64,000 bases of DNA from NCBI RefSeq assembly GCF_000423625.1, contig NZ_AUII01000013.1:1-64000 (forward strand), read 5' to 3'. Both the position numbers and the translations under genes were made by a program. Origin of the DNA: Pseudonocardia asaccharolytica DSM 44247 = NBRC 16224. Lineage in GTDB: Bacteria; Actinomycetota; Actinomycetes; Mycobacteriales; Pseudonocardiaceae. The stretch's first letter is position 1, and each line of letters begins with the position of its first letter. Positions 9,147 to 17,903 of this stretch are shown here, piece after piece. The notes beneath the pieces were generated by a model that saw only the letters and a program-made list of their open reading frames with translations, ran no database searches and was not told the DNA's origin.

Positions 9147-9213
9147 TCAACATTAACGTCGTATGTTCGACACTTGTGTGAACATTAATGTTGATATATT
9201 GACATATATGTCA
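9147..9213. promoter_or_regulatory. Divergent promoter with stacked palindromes (coxL / MFS)
   Basis: The gap between the divergent coxL-like and MFS genes (9062-9274) is AT-rich against its surroundings and full of symmetry. There is a perfect 14-bp palindrome TGACATATATGTCA at 9200-9213 and a perfect 12-bp palindrome AACATTAATGTT at 9181-9192. An inverted pair TCAACATTAA (from about 9147) and TTAATGTTGA (9185-9194) is also present. A near copy of the first palindrome lies before the aryl-acid ligase gene. A TetR gene sits in the same cluster, so these are its likely operators (inference). Confidence 0.55.
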
Positions 9214-9274
9214 CGTCGCCCTACCGTCACCGGGAAGCCCGCTCACCGAGCGGTCCGATGCGAGGAGGCCTCGG

Positions 9275-10558
9275 ATGACGACGCCGTCCGTCATTGCCCC
9301 CCGGTCCGCCGTTGCCGCGGTCGCGCTGTGCTTCGGGGCGATCGTGTTCGACGGCTACGACCTCATCGTGTACGGGTCGGCGCTGCCGGCCCTGATGCAG
9401 TACGAGCCGTGGGCGCTGACTCCCACGCAGGCCGGCGCGATCGGCAGCTACGCCCTGGTCGGTATGCTCATCGGCGCCATCGCGTCGGGCTGGCTGACCG
9501 ATCGCCTCGGCCGCAGACGGCTGTTCATCGCCTCGCTGACCTGGTTCTCCGTGATGATGGGGCTGGTCGCGCTCGCGCCGACGCCGGAGACGCTGGGGCT
9601 GTTCCGCTTCCTCGCGGGCCTCGGCTTCGGCGGGATCCCGCCGACCGCGATCGCCCTTGTCATGGAGGTGACCCGGGCCGGCCGACGGCACGTCGTCAAC
9701 GGCCTCATGCTCTGCGGTTTCCCCATCGGCGGAGTGCTCGCCGCGGTTCTCGCCCTGGCGCTGCTGGAGCCGCTCGGCTTCCGCGTCCTGTTCGCGATGG
9801 GCGCCCTGCCTCTCGTGACGCTCGTTCCCCTCGCGCTCTGGTTGCTCCCGGAGTCGCCGAGCTTCGTCCCCCGGACAGCGAGGGGACGCTCGGCGCGCCA
9901 CGGGCTCGAGCGGCTGCTGCGTGGTCGGGCCGGCGTCGCGACGTTCCTCTTCGCGATGGCGAACTTCTGCGGGTTCCTGCTGGTCTTCGGGCTGAACACC
10001 TGGCTGCCGCAGCTGATGCGCGGCGCAGGCTACGAACTGGGCTCGGCGCTGGCCTTCCTGCTGGTGCTCAACGTCGGGGCGGTGGTCGGCGGGCTCGGCG
10101 GCTCCGCGCTCGCCGACCGCTGGGGCAGCCGCTGGATCGCGACGGTCCTGTTCTCGCTCGCCGTGATCTCGCTCGGCCTCATCGCCGTTCCGCTCCCCAC
10201 CGCCGTGCTCTACCTGCTGGTGTTCGTCGCGGGCGCCGCGACGACGGGCAACCAGATCGTCGTCTACGGCTACGTCGCCGCCCACTACCCGCCGGCGCGC
10301 CGGGCGACCGCGCTCGGGCTCAGCAGCGGATTCGGCCGGCTCGGTGCGATCACCGGCCCGCTGCTCGGCGGGGCGCTCGTCGCGGCGGGCCTCGGCCTGG
10401 GTGGCAACGTCTGGGTGTTCGCCGTGGTTGCCGTGGTGGGAGCCCTGGCCTGCGCCCTCGTCCCGCGTCCTGACGGGGAGACCGAGGAACCCTCGCTCCC
10501 GGCCACGGCCGATCGTGCCGCTCCCGGGACGCCGCAACCGCGTGAGGTGCCGTCATGA
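9275..10558 (+). CDS. MFS transporter, aromatic acid:H+ symporter-like
   Basis: A 427-residue permease with 12 hydrophobic segments. The family loop 2-3 signature appears as GWLTDRLGRRRLF and the first helix carries FDGYDLIVYGSALP, the D-G-xD pattern of AAHS carriers such as PcaK/BenK. The loop 8-9 repeat is ALADRWGSRW. It would import an aromatic carboxylate with a proton. GAGGAGG lies 8 bases before the ATG. It opens a plus-strand operon continuing with TetR, aryl ligase and monooxygenase genes, which fits a catabolic role. It ends in an ATGA overlap or 80-base gap with the TetR gene, depending on that start. Confidence 0.85.
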   Translation: MTTPSVIAPRSAVAAVALCFGAIVFDGYDLIVYGSALPALMQYEPWALTPTQAGAIGSYALVGMLIGAIASGWLTDRLGRRRLFIASLTWFSVMMGLVALAPTPETLGLFRFLAGLGFGGIPPTAIALVMEVTRAGRRHVVNGLMLCGFPIGGVLAAVLALALLEPLGFRVLFAMGALPLVTLVPLALWLLPESPSFVPRTARGRSARHGLERLLRGRAGVATFLFAMANFCGFLLVFGLNTWLPQLMRGAGYELGSALAFLLVLNVGAVVGGLGGSALADRWGSRWIATVLFSLAVISLGLIAVPLPTAVLYLLVFVAGAATTGNQIVVYGYVAAHYPPARRATALGLSSGFGRLGAITGPLLGGALVAAGLGLGGNVWVFAVVAVVGALACALVPRPDGETEEPSLPATADRAAPGTPQPREVPS

Positions 10559-10638
10559 CCCGACTCGCCGCTCAGCTCGTCGCGGCGATGGGGCAGGATG
10601 GATCCGCCCGCACGACGAGCGATCCCGGAGAGGCACCC

Positions 10639-11352
10639 ATGGCGCGCCAGCACACCCGCAGGCGGCTGGTGTCCAACGAGTTGCTCGAGCACTCGGCCCG
10701 GCTGTTCGCCGAGCAGGGGTTCGCCAACACCAGCTTCCAGGACATCGCCGACGCAATGGGCATCAGCCGGCCGGCTCTGTACCACTATGTGAGCAACAAG
10801 GAGGAGCTGCTCGCCGCGCTGGTGCACGACGTCCTGGAACGCGTCGTGGAGATCCTTGAGCGGACCCGCGCCCGCACCGACGTGACGGAGGACGTGCGGG
10901 TCGAGCTGGCGCTGCGCGAGATCATCGTCAACAACGCGCGCAACACCACCCGGTTCCGCCTGCTGGACCGCAGCGAACCCGATCTCCCCGCCGAGATCGC
11001 CGAGATGCACCGGCAGGCGCGTCGACGTGTCCTCAAGCTGTTCGCCGGAATGATCGAGGACGCCGCCGTGGCCGGGAAGCTGCGGCCCCTGCCCGCTCGC
11101 ACCGTCGCGCTGGGCATGCTCGGGGTCGCGAACTGGGTGGCGTGGTGGTATCGCCCGGGCATCGACGGCGACGCCGAACAGATCGCGGATGTGCTGGTCG
11201 ACATGGTCATGACGGGCGTCCGGCGCGGCGCCGATCGCACCGTCGAGGCCGGGCCGTGGGCGGCGCTGGCCCTCCTCAAGGAGGACATCGTGCATCTGGA
11301 GAGCGCGATGTCCACGCTGACGCCCATCACCCCGGACGACGCCGACAGCTGA
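10639..11352 (+). CDS. TetR-family transcriptional regulator
   Basis: A 237-residue TetR regulator from ATG 10639, preceded by GGAGAGG. An alternative ATG at 10555 overlaps the MFS stop as ATGA, also has a fair RBS and would add 28 low-complexity residues. The helix-turn-helix is typical: ARLFAEQGFANTSFQDIADA, then MGISRPALYHYVSNKEELL. The rest is the helical ligand-binding domain, of the size of the KstR2/AcrR-like C-terminal type. By position it should control the surrounding catabolic genes. The palindromes at 9200-9213 and 11394-11407 are the candidate binding sites. Confidence 0.85.
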   Translation: MARQHTRRRLVSNELLEHSARLFAEQGFANTSFQDIADAMGISRPALYHYVSNKEELLAALVHDVLERVVEILERTRARTDVTEDVRVELALREIIVNNARNTTRFRLLDRSEPDLPAEIAEMHRQARRRVLKLFAGMIEDAAVAGKLRPLPARTVALGMLGVANWVAWWYRPGIDGDAEQIADVLVDMVMTGVRRGADRTVEAGPWAALALLKEDIVHLESAMSTLTPITPDDADS

Positions 11353-11393
11353 CCGACCGCGCCTGCGGCTGACAGGCGCGCCTCGCGCACCTC

Positions 11394-11407
11394 TGACATA
11401 ACTGTCG
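11394..11407. promoter_or_regulatory. Operator-like palindrome before the aryl-acid ligase
   Basis: TGACATAACTGTCG contains the inverted repeat GACA-N4-TGTC and matches the 14-bp palindrome at 9200-9213 in 11 of 14 positions. It lies 36 bases before the chosen start of the ligase gene, where a repressor would block a promoter. Shared motif seen directly; function inferred. Confidence 0.5.
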
Positions 11408-11442
11408 ATTTTGCTACACTCATGACGAACGAGGAGCTGGTC

Positions 11443-13128
11443 ATGACGATCGAGGCAGAGGCGCCGTCGCCACCCTTCCCCGCCGCTCGCGCCCAGCGGT
11501 ATGTCCGGCAGGGCGTCTGGGGAACTCGGACGCTCGGCGACGCGTTCCGGGCGGCGGCGCGACAGCACGCCGACCGCACCGCGCTCGTCACCGTCGAGCA
11601 GCGGTGGACGTTCCGCGAGCTCGACGAGCTGACCGACGGCGTCGCCGCGGGACTGCTCACGGTCACGTCCCTGCGTCCGGGCGACCGGGCGATGTTCCAG
11701 ATGGGCAACGTGGCCGAGACCGTCCTCGCCTACTACGGGGCGGTCAAGGCGGGGCTGGTGCCGGTGTGCACCCTCCCCCAGCACGGTGCGCGGGAGATCG
11801 GCCTACTGGCCGAGCACACCGGCGCCCGCGGGCACATCGTGCAGGCCGACTTCCGCAACCGGGACCTGGTCGATCTCGCCGGGCGGCTGTCCGCATCCGT
11901 CGAGGTCCTCGACACCCTGCTGGTCGCGCGTGGGCCGGCACCGGACGGCGCGCGCACTCTCGACGACGTCATCGCGGCCGGAGCCGGCGCCGATGCCCGA
12001 CGGCGGCTCGCCGAGGTGCGCGCCGATCCCGCCGGGGTCGTCGCCATGCAGCTCTCCGGCGGGACGACAGGCCTGCCGAAGGTCGCCCCCCGGCGCCACC
12101 AGGAGTACGTCTACAACGCGACGATCTGGGCGGAGGCCCTCGGGCTGACCTCCGGGTCCGTCGTGCTGCACCCGCTGCCGATCATGCACAACGCCGGGAT
12201 CGCGGCCGCGCTGCAACCGGCCCACCTCGCCGGCGCGACCTGCGTCGTCGCCCCGAGCGCCGCTCCCGGTCAGATCCTGGAGCTGATCGCCCGGGAGCGG
12301 GTGACCACGATGCCGGTGGTGCCGCCCGCGGTCGCGATCCGCCTGCTCGACGACCCCGCCGCCCGCTCCACCGACCTGAGCAGCCTGACCCGCTTCGTGC
12401 TCGGCGGACAGCGCCCGCCGGTCGAGCTGCTCGAGCGGCTGGAGGCCGAGCTCGGCATCCCCACCCAGCAGATGTTCGGCATGGCGGAAGGCATGTTCCT
12501 CTACACCCCGCCCGACGCGCCGCTGTGGGTGCGGCGGAACACGGTCGGCACGCCGATCGCACCCGACGACGAGGTGCGGGTGCTCGAGGTCGGCGGGGAG
12601 GACGAGGTACCCGACGGCGAGCTGGGCGAGCTGGCCTGCCGCGGCCCCTACACCATCCCGGGCTACCACCGCGCCCCCCAGCACAACGCCTCGACGTTCA
12701 CCGCCGACGGGTTCTACCGCACCGGGGATCTGGTGACCCGGCACCGGATCGACGGCCGCGACTGGTACGCGATCGACGGGCGGATCAAGGACGTCATCAA
12801 CCGCGGCGCGGAGAAGATCCACGCCGAGGAGGTGGAGGAGCTGCTCGTCCGCCACCCGGCGGTGCACAGTGCGGCGCTCGTCGCCATGCCGGATCCCGTT
12901 CTGGGCGAGCGGATCTGTGCCTATCTCGTGCTCAAGGACGACGCCGCCGCGCCCACCGTCGCCGACGCCGGCGCGTTCCTCCTCGAGCAGGGCCTGGCGA
13001 AGTTCAAGCTGCCCGAGCGCATCGAGATCGTCCCCGAGTTCCCGCTCACCAACGTCGGCAAGGTGTCGAAGAAGGACCTGCGGGCGGACGTCGAACGCAA
13101 GATCGAGAAGGAGGGCGCTCCCTCATGA
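11443..13128 (+). CDS. Aryl-acid adenylating enzyme (DhbE/EntE-like ligase)
   Basis: A 561-residue adenylate-forming enzyme close to the 2,3-dihydroxybenzoate/salicylate-AMP ligases. The P-loop is SGGTTGLPKVAPRRHQEYVY, followed by MFGMAEGM, the ATP-binding YRTGDLVTRH, the hinge GRIKDVINRGAEKI, and the C-terminal LTNVGKVSKKDLR with the catalytic Lys. ATG 11443 is preferred over 11422 because GAGGAG lies 6 bases before it. No siderophore genes are near, and the next gene is an aromatic-CoA-type hydroxylase. The likely role is therefore activation of salicylate, anthranilate or a similar benzoate for degradation, as in SdgA-type pathways. Confidence 0.85.
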   Translation: MTIEAEAPSPPFPAARAQRYVRQGVWGTRTLGDAFRAAARQHADRTALVTVEQRWTFRELDELTDGVAAGLLTVTSLRPGDRAMFQMGNVAETVLAYYGAVKAGLVPVCTLPQHGAREIGLLAEHTGARGHIVQADFRNRDLVDLAGRLSASVEVLDTLLVARGPAPDGARTLDDVIAAGAGADARRRLAEVRADPAGVVAMQLSGGTTGLPKVAPRRHQEYVYNATIWAEALGLTSGSVVLHPLPIMHNAGIAAALQPAHLAGATCVVAPSAAPGQILELIARERVTTMPVVPPAVAIRLLDDPAARSTDLSSLTRFVLGGQRPPVELLERLEAELGIPTQQMFGMAEGMFLYTPPDAPLWVRRNTVGTPIAPDDEVRVLEVGGEDEVPDGELGELACRGPYTIPGYHRAPQHNASTFTADGFYRTGDLVTRHRIDGRDWYAIDGRIKDVINRGAEKIHAEEVEELLVRHPAVHSAALVAMPDPVLGERICAYLVLKDDAAAPTVADAGAFLLEQGLAKFKLPERIEIVPEFPLTNVGKVSKKDLRADVERKIEKEGAPS

Positions 13129-14726
13129 GGCTCACCAGCGTCGCGGTGCTCGGCGGCGGCCCGGGCGGGCTGTACGCCGCGCGGCTGCTCAAGCTGGCCC
13201 ATCCCGAGGCCGAGGTCGTCGTGCACGAGCAGAGCGTGCCCGAGCGCACCTTCGGTTTCGGCGTCGCCGTCGCCGCACGCACCCAGCGCAACCTGCAGGC
13301 CGCGGATTCCGCGACCCTGGCCGACATCATCGCGGCCGGCCGGCCGCATGACATGCGGATGCTCATCGGCGACCGGGCGACGCGCGTGCACAACGGCGTG
13401 CTCATCGGGATCGCCCGTACCGAGTTGCTCGCCGTGCTCAGCCGGCACGCCCAGGCCGCGGGGGTCGAACTGCGGTACGGCACCCGCCGCGGGCTGGACG
13501 AGATATCACCAGGAGCCGACCTCGTCGTCGTGGCCGACGGGGTGAGCAGCCAGACCCGCATCGAGCACGCCGAGGACTTCGGCGCCCAGGTCGACGTCGC
13601 CGGCGGGCTGTACCTGTGGGCCGGCACCGACTTCGCGCTCGACACGGCGATCTTCGCGCCGGCCAGCACGACGCACGGCACCTTCGTCACCCACGCCTAC
13701 CCGTACGCACCGGACCGCAGCACGTTCCTGATCGAGACCGACGAGACCACGTGGCGCGCCGCCGGATTCGATGCGACGACGGAGGCGACCCCACCCGAGG
13801 AGTCCGACACGGCCTCGCTGGCCTACCTCGAGCGCGCCTTCGCCGAGCACCTCGACGGACATCGTCTCATCGGCAACCGCACGCGGTGGCTGCGCTTCCG
13901 CACGGTGCACTGCCGGCGCTGGACCCGCGGCAACGCGGTGCTGCTCGGCGACGCCGCCCACACCGCACACTATTCGGTCGGCTCCGGCACCAAGCTCGCG
14001 ATGGAGGATGCCATCGCGCTGCGCGACGCCATCGCCGAGGCCCCCGATCTGCCCGCCGCGCTCGCCGCCTACGAGCGCGGCCGCAGGCCGCAGGTCGAGC
14101 GGCTGCAGGAGCTGGCCCGGCGCAGCCGCCTGTGGTGGGACTCCTTCCCGCGTCGCACGCACCTGCCCGTCGATCAGTTGATGATCGCCTACATGACCCG
14201 CACCGGGAACGTGTCGCTGCAGCGGTTCGCCCGCACCAACGCCGATGTCGTCCGGCGCGGCCTCGCGCAGTTCGCCGACGTCGACCCCACGCACGTGCCG
14301 GCCGATGGAGTCGCCGACTGGGTGCTCGCCCGACCGCTCGAGCACGGCGGTCGGCGCTGGCCGCACCGCGTCCTGGCCGGGCCCGACCGGGACCAGCTCT
14401 CCGCGGCACCATCCACCCCGCCCGCACCGGACGGAGCCGACCTCGCCCGCATCACCGTCGAGCTGGATGACCCGTGGGGACCCGCGGCCGACGCGCTCGT
14501 CAAGCAGGTCAACGATCTTGTCGGCTCCGGCTGGCGCGGCGCGTGGCTGGCCGGACCGGCCGACCGCGGCAGCCTCCTGACCCGGCTCGACGTCGGCGAG
14601 CGGCTGCGGTCCGAGAGCGGCGGTCTCGTCGTCGTCGAGGGGCCCACCACGTTCACCGAGGACCTCGCCGCCGGTGTCGCGGCGGGCCGCGCCGACCTGG
14701 TGTGGCCCGCACCCCGCGGTGCATGA
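13125..14726 (+). CDS. FAD-dependent aromatic (aryl-CoA) monooxygenase
   Basis: A 533-residue flavoprotein overlapping the ligase by 4 bases (ATGA). It begins with the Rossmann motif VAVLGGGPGGLYAARLLK. A DLVVVADGVSSQTR segment (DG motif) follows, and GNAVLLGDAAHTAHYSVGSG (GD motif) lies near residue 270. The GFGVAVAARTQRNL region and the late QRFARTN segment recall salicylyl-CoA 5-hydroxylase (SdgC) and the N-terminal half of anthraniloyl-CoA monooxygenase. The coupling to an aryl ligase supports a CoA-thioester substrate. The last 130 or so residues have no clear motif. Product and position of hydroxylation are inferred, not shown. Confidence 0.8.
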   Translation: MRLTSVAVLGGGPGGLYAARLLKLAHPEAEVVVHEQSVPERTFGFGVAVAARTQRNLQAADSATLADIIAAGRPHDMRMLIGDRATRVHNGVLIGIARTELLAVLSRHAQAAGVELRYGTRRGLDEISPGADLVVVADGVSSQTRIEHAEDFGAQVDVAGGLYLWAGTDFALDTAIFAPASTTHGTFVTHAYPYAPDRSTFLIETDETTWRAAGFDATTEATPPEESDTASLAYLERAFAEHLDGHRLIGNRTRWLRFRTVHCRRWTRGNAVLLGDAAHTAHYSVGSGTKLAMEDAIALRDAIAEAPDLPAALAAYERGRRPQVERLQELARRSRLWWDSFPRRTHLPVDQLMIAYMTRTGNVSLQRFARTNADVVRRGLAQFADVDPTHVPADGVADWVLARPLEHGGRRWPHRVLAGPDRDQLSAAPSTPPAPDGADLARITVELDDPWGPAADALVKQVNDLVGSGWRGAWLAGPADRGSLLTRLDVGERLRSESGGLVVVEGPTTFTEDLAAGVAAGRADLVWPAPRGA

Positions 14727-14778
14727 GCGCGACCGAGCCGGGTTCGCAGCACAGACGTCATTAGCGAAAGGCAGGCCG

Positions 14779-15474
14779 ATGAACCAAGACGAGCACCGGG
14801 TCAGGGGCGTGGACCACGCCGCCTTCCCCACCTTCGACCCCGTGGCGACCGTGCGCTTCTACCGGGACGTGCTGCGCTTCCCCGTGGTGCACTCGATCTG
14901 CGCAGCCGGATGGGGACCCGAGCAGCACCCGGACTTCATCCACTTCTTCTTCGACATCGGCAACGGCGACCGGATCGCCTTCTTCTACTACTTCGGCCAC
15001 GAGCCGGTGGGCGATCCGACCGCACGGGGCGACGCCTGGGCCCGGTTGCCCGAGGGCACACCGGAGTTCTTCGCCAACTCCCGGCACCTCGCCATCCACG
15101 TGGACTCGGAGGAGGACCTGCTGGAGTACCGCCGCCGGCTCGACGAGAGCGAGTGGCCGGTGGAGATGCAGGTCAAGCACGAGACGATCGAGTCCATCTA
15201 CACCCACGACCCCAACGGCTACATGCTGGAGCTGACCCGCGCCCTGCGTCCCGTCACCCCGCAGGAGGACCTCGACGCCGCACTGACCATCGAGGCGCTG
15301 TGCGAGGTCGCCGCCAGGGACGAGCCGACGCTGGAGAAGCTGCTCACCCGCAAGGCCGAGTTGATCGTCGAACGGGCGGTCGCCTGGGAACACGACCGCA
15401 CGACCGAGCCGAGCGTCGAACAGGCAGCGGCGTGGGAACACGACCGCGAGGTCGAGGCGAGGGTCGGCCGATGA
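14779..15474 (+). CDS. VOC-superfamily protein, extradiol dioxygenase/glyoxalase-like
   Basis: A 231-residue protein with one glyoxalase/bleomycin-resistance/extradiol fold. The probable metal ligands are His in VDHAAFPTFD, His in SRHLAIHVDSEED and Glu in YMLELTRALRP. The FYRDVLRFPVV helix after the first strand is typical. The last 60 residues are a charged helical tail with a repeated AWEHDR motif. ATG 14779 follows GAAAGGCAGG. Its place after ligase and hydroxylase suggests ring cleavage or isomerisation of the hydroxylated intermediate; a lyase role is equally possible. Confidence 0.75.
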   Translation: MNQDEHRVRGVDHAAFPTFDPVATVRFYRDVLRFPVVHSICAAGWGPEQHPDFIHFFFDIGNGDRIAFFYYFGHEPVGDPTARGDAWARLPEGTPEFFANSRHLAIHVDSEEDLLEYRRRLDESEWPVEMQVKHETIESIYTHDPNGYMLELTRALRPVTPQEDLDAALTIEALCEVAARDEPTLEKLLTRKAELIVERAVAWEHDRTTEPSVEQAAAWEHDREVEARVGR

Positions 15475-15737
15475 CCGCGATCTTCGTGCTCGACGTCCCG
15501 GAGAACGACGGTGTCGTGCGCGTCGCCGAGCAGGATCCGGCGCTCGTGGTGGACAAGGTCGGGCCGTACTTCCGTGTCACGACCGGCGACACGGACGGCG
15601 AGATCGTCATCGACCGGCGGGCCACCGGCTGCCGGCATGCCGTCTGGTACTCGGCGGTGGCCGGCCTGCAGGACGCCCGGATCGTGCAGCACGACAAGGA
15701 CGCGCTCCGCGCCGTCGCGCGCCGAGCCGCCCGCTGA
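15471..15737 (+). CDS. Small conserved-looking protein of unknown function
   Basis: An 88-residue protein whose ATG overlaps the VOC gene by 4 bases, so it is surely translated with it. The composition is that of a small mixed alpha/beta domain: TAIFVLDVPENDGVVRVAEQ, then strand-rich YFRVTTGD and GEIVIDRRATGCRHAVWYSAV, and a basic tail. I do not recognise the family. A role as a subunit or activator of the VOC enzyme is possible from the coupling, but there is no direct evidence. Confidence 0.55.
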   Translation: MTAIFVLDVPENDGVVRVAEQDPALVVDKVGPYFRVTTGDTDGEIVIDRRATGCRHAVWYSAVAGLQDARIVQHDKDALRAVARRAAR

Positions 15738-15803
15738 CCCGCACCCGGGCGGGACGCGCCCGCGACCGGCCGTCCCGCCCGGCGCCCCCGAGGAGGGACC
15801 GAC

Positions 15804-16583
15804 ATGACCGGCGCGCCGCGCCCGCACCACCGGATCGGCCTGGTGGTACCCAGCTCCAACGTCACCGTCGAGACCGAGATGCCGGCGCTGCTGGCCCGGC
15901 ACACCGAGGCGACCTTCTCCTTCCACTCCACCCGGATGCAGATGCACACCGTCTCCCCGGAGGAGCTACGCGCCATGAACGCGCAACGGGAGCGGTGTAT
16001 CGACGAGATCGGCGACGCCGGCGTCGACGCCGTCCTCTACGCCTGCCTGGTCGCCCTGATGGCCCAGGGTCACCCCGGCGGCACGGGCGAACACGTCGGC
16101 ACGGAGGCCGCCGTCGCCGCGCAGCTGGCCGAGCGCGGACAGGCACCCGTGGTCACGTCCAGCGCCGGCGCGCTCGTGCACGCGCTGCGCGCCACCGGCG
16201 CGCGGCGCGCCGCGCTGGTCATGCCGTACCTGCGCCCGGTCGCCGAACTGGTGGTGGCCTACCTCGAGGCCGAGGGCATCCGCGTCGTGGACTGGCGTGC
16301 GCTGGAGGTCGCCGACAACGCCGAGGTCGGTTGCATCCCGGGAGACCGGGTGCGGGACACCGCCCGCTCGCTCGACCTGTCCGGCGCCGACGCGCTCGTC
16401 CTGTCCGCCTGCGTCCAGATGCCGTCCCTGCCGCTGGTCCAGGCCGTCGAGGACGAGCTCGGGCTCCCGGTGCTGACCGCCGCCACCGCGGGCGCGTTCA
16501 CCCTCCTCGACGGGCTCGGGCTGCGCGTCGACCTCCCCGGCGCCGGCCGGTTGCTGACCCGCGACGCCCTGGTCGGTGCGTGA
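15804..16583 (+). CDS. Maleate cis-trans isomerase-like (Asp/Glu racemase superfamily)
   Basis: A 259-residue enzyme of the maleate isomerase/arylmalonate decarboxylase group. It begins GLVVPSSNVTVETEMPALL, with the substrate-carboxylate-binding PSSN turn. It has the first catalytic Cys in LYACLVALMAQG and the second in LVLSACVQMPSLPLV, then LPVLTAATAGAFTLL. AGGAGG lies just before the ATG. The family converts maleate to fumarate through a Cys-succinyl intermediate. In this operon it would finish a route releasing maleate after ring cleavage, as in nicotinate or gentisate-hydrolytic pathways. Confidence 0.8.
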   Translation: MTGAPRPHHRIGLVVPSSNVTVETEMPALLARHTEATFSFHSTRMQMHTVSPEELRAMNAQRERCIDEIGDAGVDAVLYACLVALMAQGHPGGTGEHVGTEAAVAAQLAERGQAPVVTSSAGALVHALRATGARRAALVMPYLRPVAELVVAYLEAEGIRVVDWRALEVADNAEVGCIPGDRVRDTARSLDLSGADALVLSACVQMPSLPLVQAVEDELGLPVLTAATAGAFTLLDGLGLRVDLPGAGRLLTRDALVGA

Positions 16584-17815
16584 TGGCGGGCAACCCCGGG
16601 CTCAACGTCGACTGGCACCCGGCCGAGCTCCCGGCGGGCACCGGCATCACCCTGCGCACCAGCGTCACCATCGACGACAACGCCGCGAAGGGCACCCTCT
16701 ACACCCCGCCCGGACGCGAGCCCCGCGACACCGCCGTCGTGGTGCTGATGCACCCCCGCGTCGACTTCTCCCGCCACTACCTGGTGCCCGCCCTGCTCGA
16801 GGCGGGGCACGCGGTCTTCGCCCAGCAGGCCCGCGACGCGGGCAGCGATCTCCGCCTGATCCACGAGCAGGCCCTGCTCGACCTCGGCGCCGGGCTGGAA
16901 TGGCTGCACACCATCGGGTTCCGCCGCACCGTGGGGCTCGGCAACTCCGGCGGTGGCGGCCTGCTCACCTACTACGTCCAGCAGTCGCTGCGCGCGCCGG
17001 AGAACCGGGTCGCGCGGACGCCGGCGGGCCGGCCCAGCCGGCTCGACCGGGCCACCCTGCCGGCCCTCGACGCGCTGGCGTACCTGGCCCCGCATCCGGG
17101 ACAGGGCAAGCTCCTGGCCGCCTGCATCGACCCGTCGGTGGTCGACGAGTCCGCCGCCTTCTCCGTGAACCCTGAGCTCGATCCCTTCGCCGAGGCCAAC
17201 GGCTATCGCCCTGCCCCGGAGAGTTCGAGCTACGCACCGGCGTTCGTCGAGCGCTACCGCGCGGCCCAGCTGCAGCGGGTCGCCCGGATCGACCGGGCGG
17301 CGCGCGCAGCGGTGGCGGAGGCCCTCGACGCGCGGAGGTCGGTCAAGGCGGGCACCGCAACCGCCGAGGACCGGCGCCGAGCGGGCACGGCGCGGCTCAT
17401 CACGGTCTGGCGGACCGACGCGGACCTGCGCGCGATGGATCTCGGCCTCGACCCCTCCGACCGCCGCTACGGCTCGGTCTACGGCGCCCGCCCGGAGACC
17501 ACGAACTACGGCATCGTGGGATTCGGCCGGCTGACCACCCCGGACGCGTGGCTGTCCACCTGGTCCGCCCTGTCCTCGAACGCCTCGATCGAGCGGGCCG
17601 GCGCCGAGATGGTGCTGCCCACGCTGCTCATCTCCTACACCGCCGACAACTGCGTCTTCCCGAGCGACTTCCGGGCGATCGTCGACGCGATCGGCAGCAG
17701 CGACAAGCACGTCGAGTCGATCGTCGCCGACCACTACGGCAACCCGATCGACCCCGGCGACCGGCGCGACGCCGCCGCGAACCTCGTGGACGCGTGGCTG
17801 AAGAACCTGCCCTGA
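16583..17815 (+). CDS. Alpha/beta-hydrolase-fold protein
   Basis: A 410-residue protein whose ATG overlaps the isomerase stop by one base. It has the hydrolase strand VVVLMHPRVDFSRHYLVPALL and the nucleophile elbow TVGLGNSGGGGLL (G-x-S-x-G). A late ISYTADNCVFPSD strand follows, where the acid would sit, and then VADHYGNPIDPGD with a probable catalytic His. It is longer than simple esterases because of an inserted helical lid (residues 140-280). Likely a thioester or ester hydrolase at the end of the catabolic operon; the substrate is unknown. Confidence 0.75.
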   Translation: MAGNPGLNVDWHPAELPAGTGITLRTSVTIDDNAAKGTLYTPPGREPRDTAVVVLMHPRVDFSRHYLVPALLEAGHAVFAQQARDAGSDLRLIHEQALLDLGAGLEWLHTIGFRRTVGLGNSGGGGLLTYYVQQSLRAPENRVARTPAGRPSRLDRATLPALDALAYLAPHPGQGKLLAACIDPSVVDESAAFSVNPELDPFAEANGYRPAPESSSYAPAFVERYRAAQLQRVARIDRAARAAVAEALDARRSVKAGTATAEDRRRAGTARLITVWRTDADLRAMDLGLDPSDRRYGSVYGARPETTNYGIVGFGRLTTPDAWLSTWSALSSNASIERAGAEMVLPTLLISYTADNCVFPSDFRAIVDAIGSSDKHVESIVADHYGNPIDPGDRRDAAANLVDAWLKNLP

Positions 17816-17840
17816 CGGTGAGGACGACTGCGGACCATCG

Positions 17841-17903
17841 AGCGACATCGACATCCTCGTCGAGTTCCTGCCCGGGCGGACACCGGGCCTGCTTGTTGGG
17901 TAC
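17841..17903 (+). pseudogene. Remnant of a minimal nucleotidyltransferase (MNT)
   Basis: About 20 residues, SDIDILVEFLPGRTPGLLV, match the active-site strand of MNT-type nucleotidyltransferases (GSxxxxxxxDSDxDLLVEF). The GSARG loop before it is missing and the reading runs into the antisense of the IS256 transposase tail. A deletion or insertion has removed the rest. Confidence 0.4.

Noticed and set aside
11604-14726. 1040-codon open frame overlapping the ligase and running into the monooxygenase
   Set aside because: Its first half is an Arg/Gly/Pro-rich shadow of the ligase in another frame; only the part from 13125 is a real protein.
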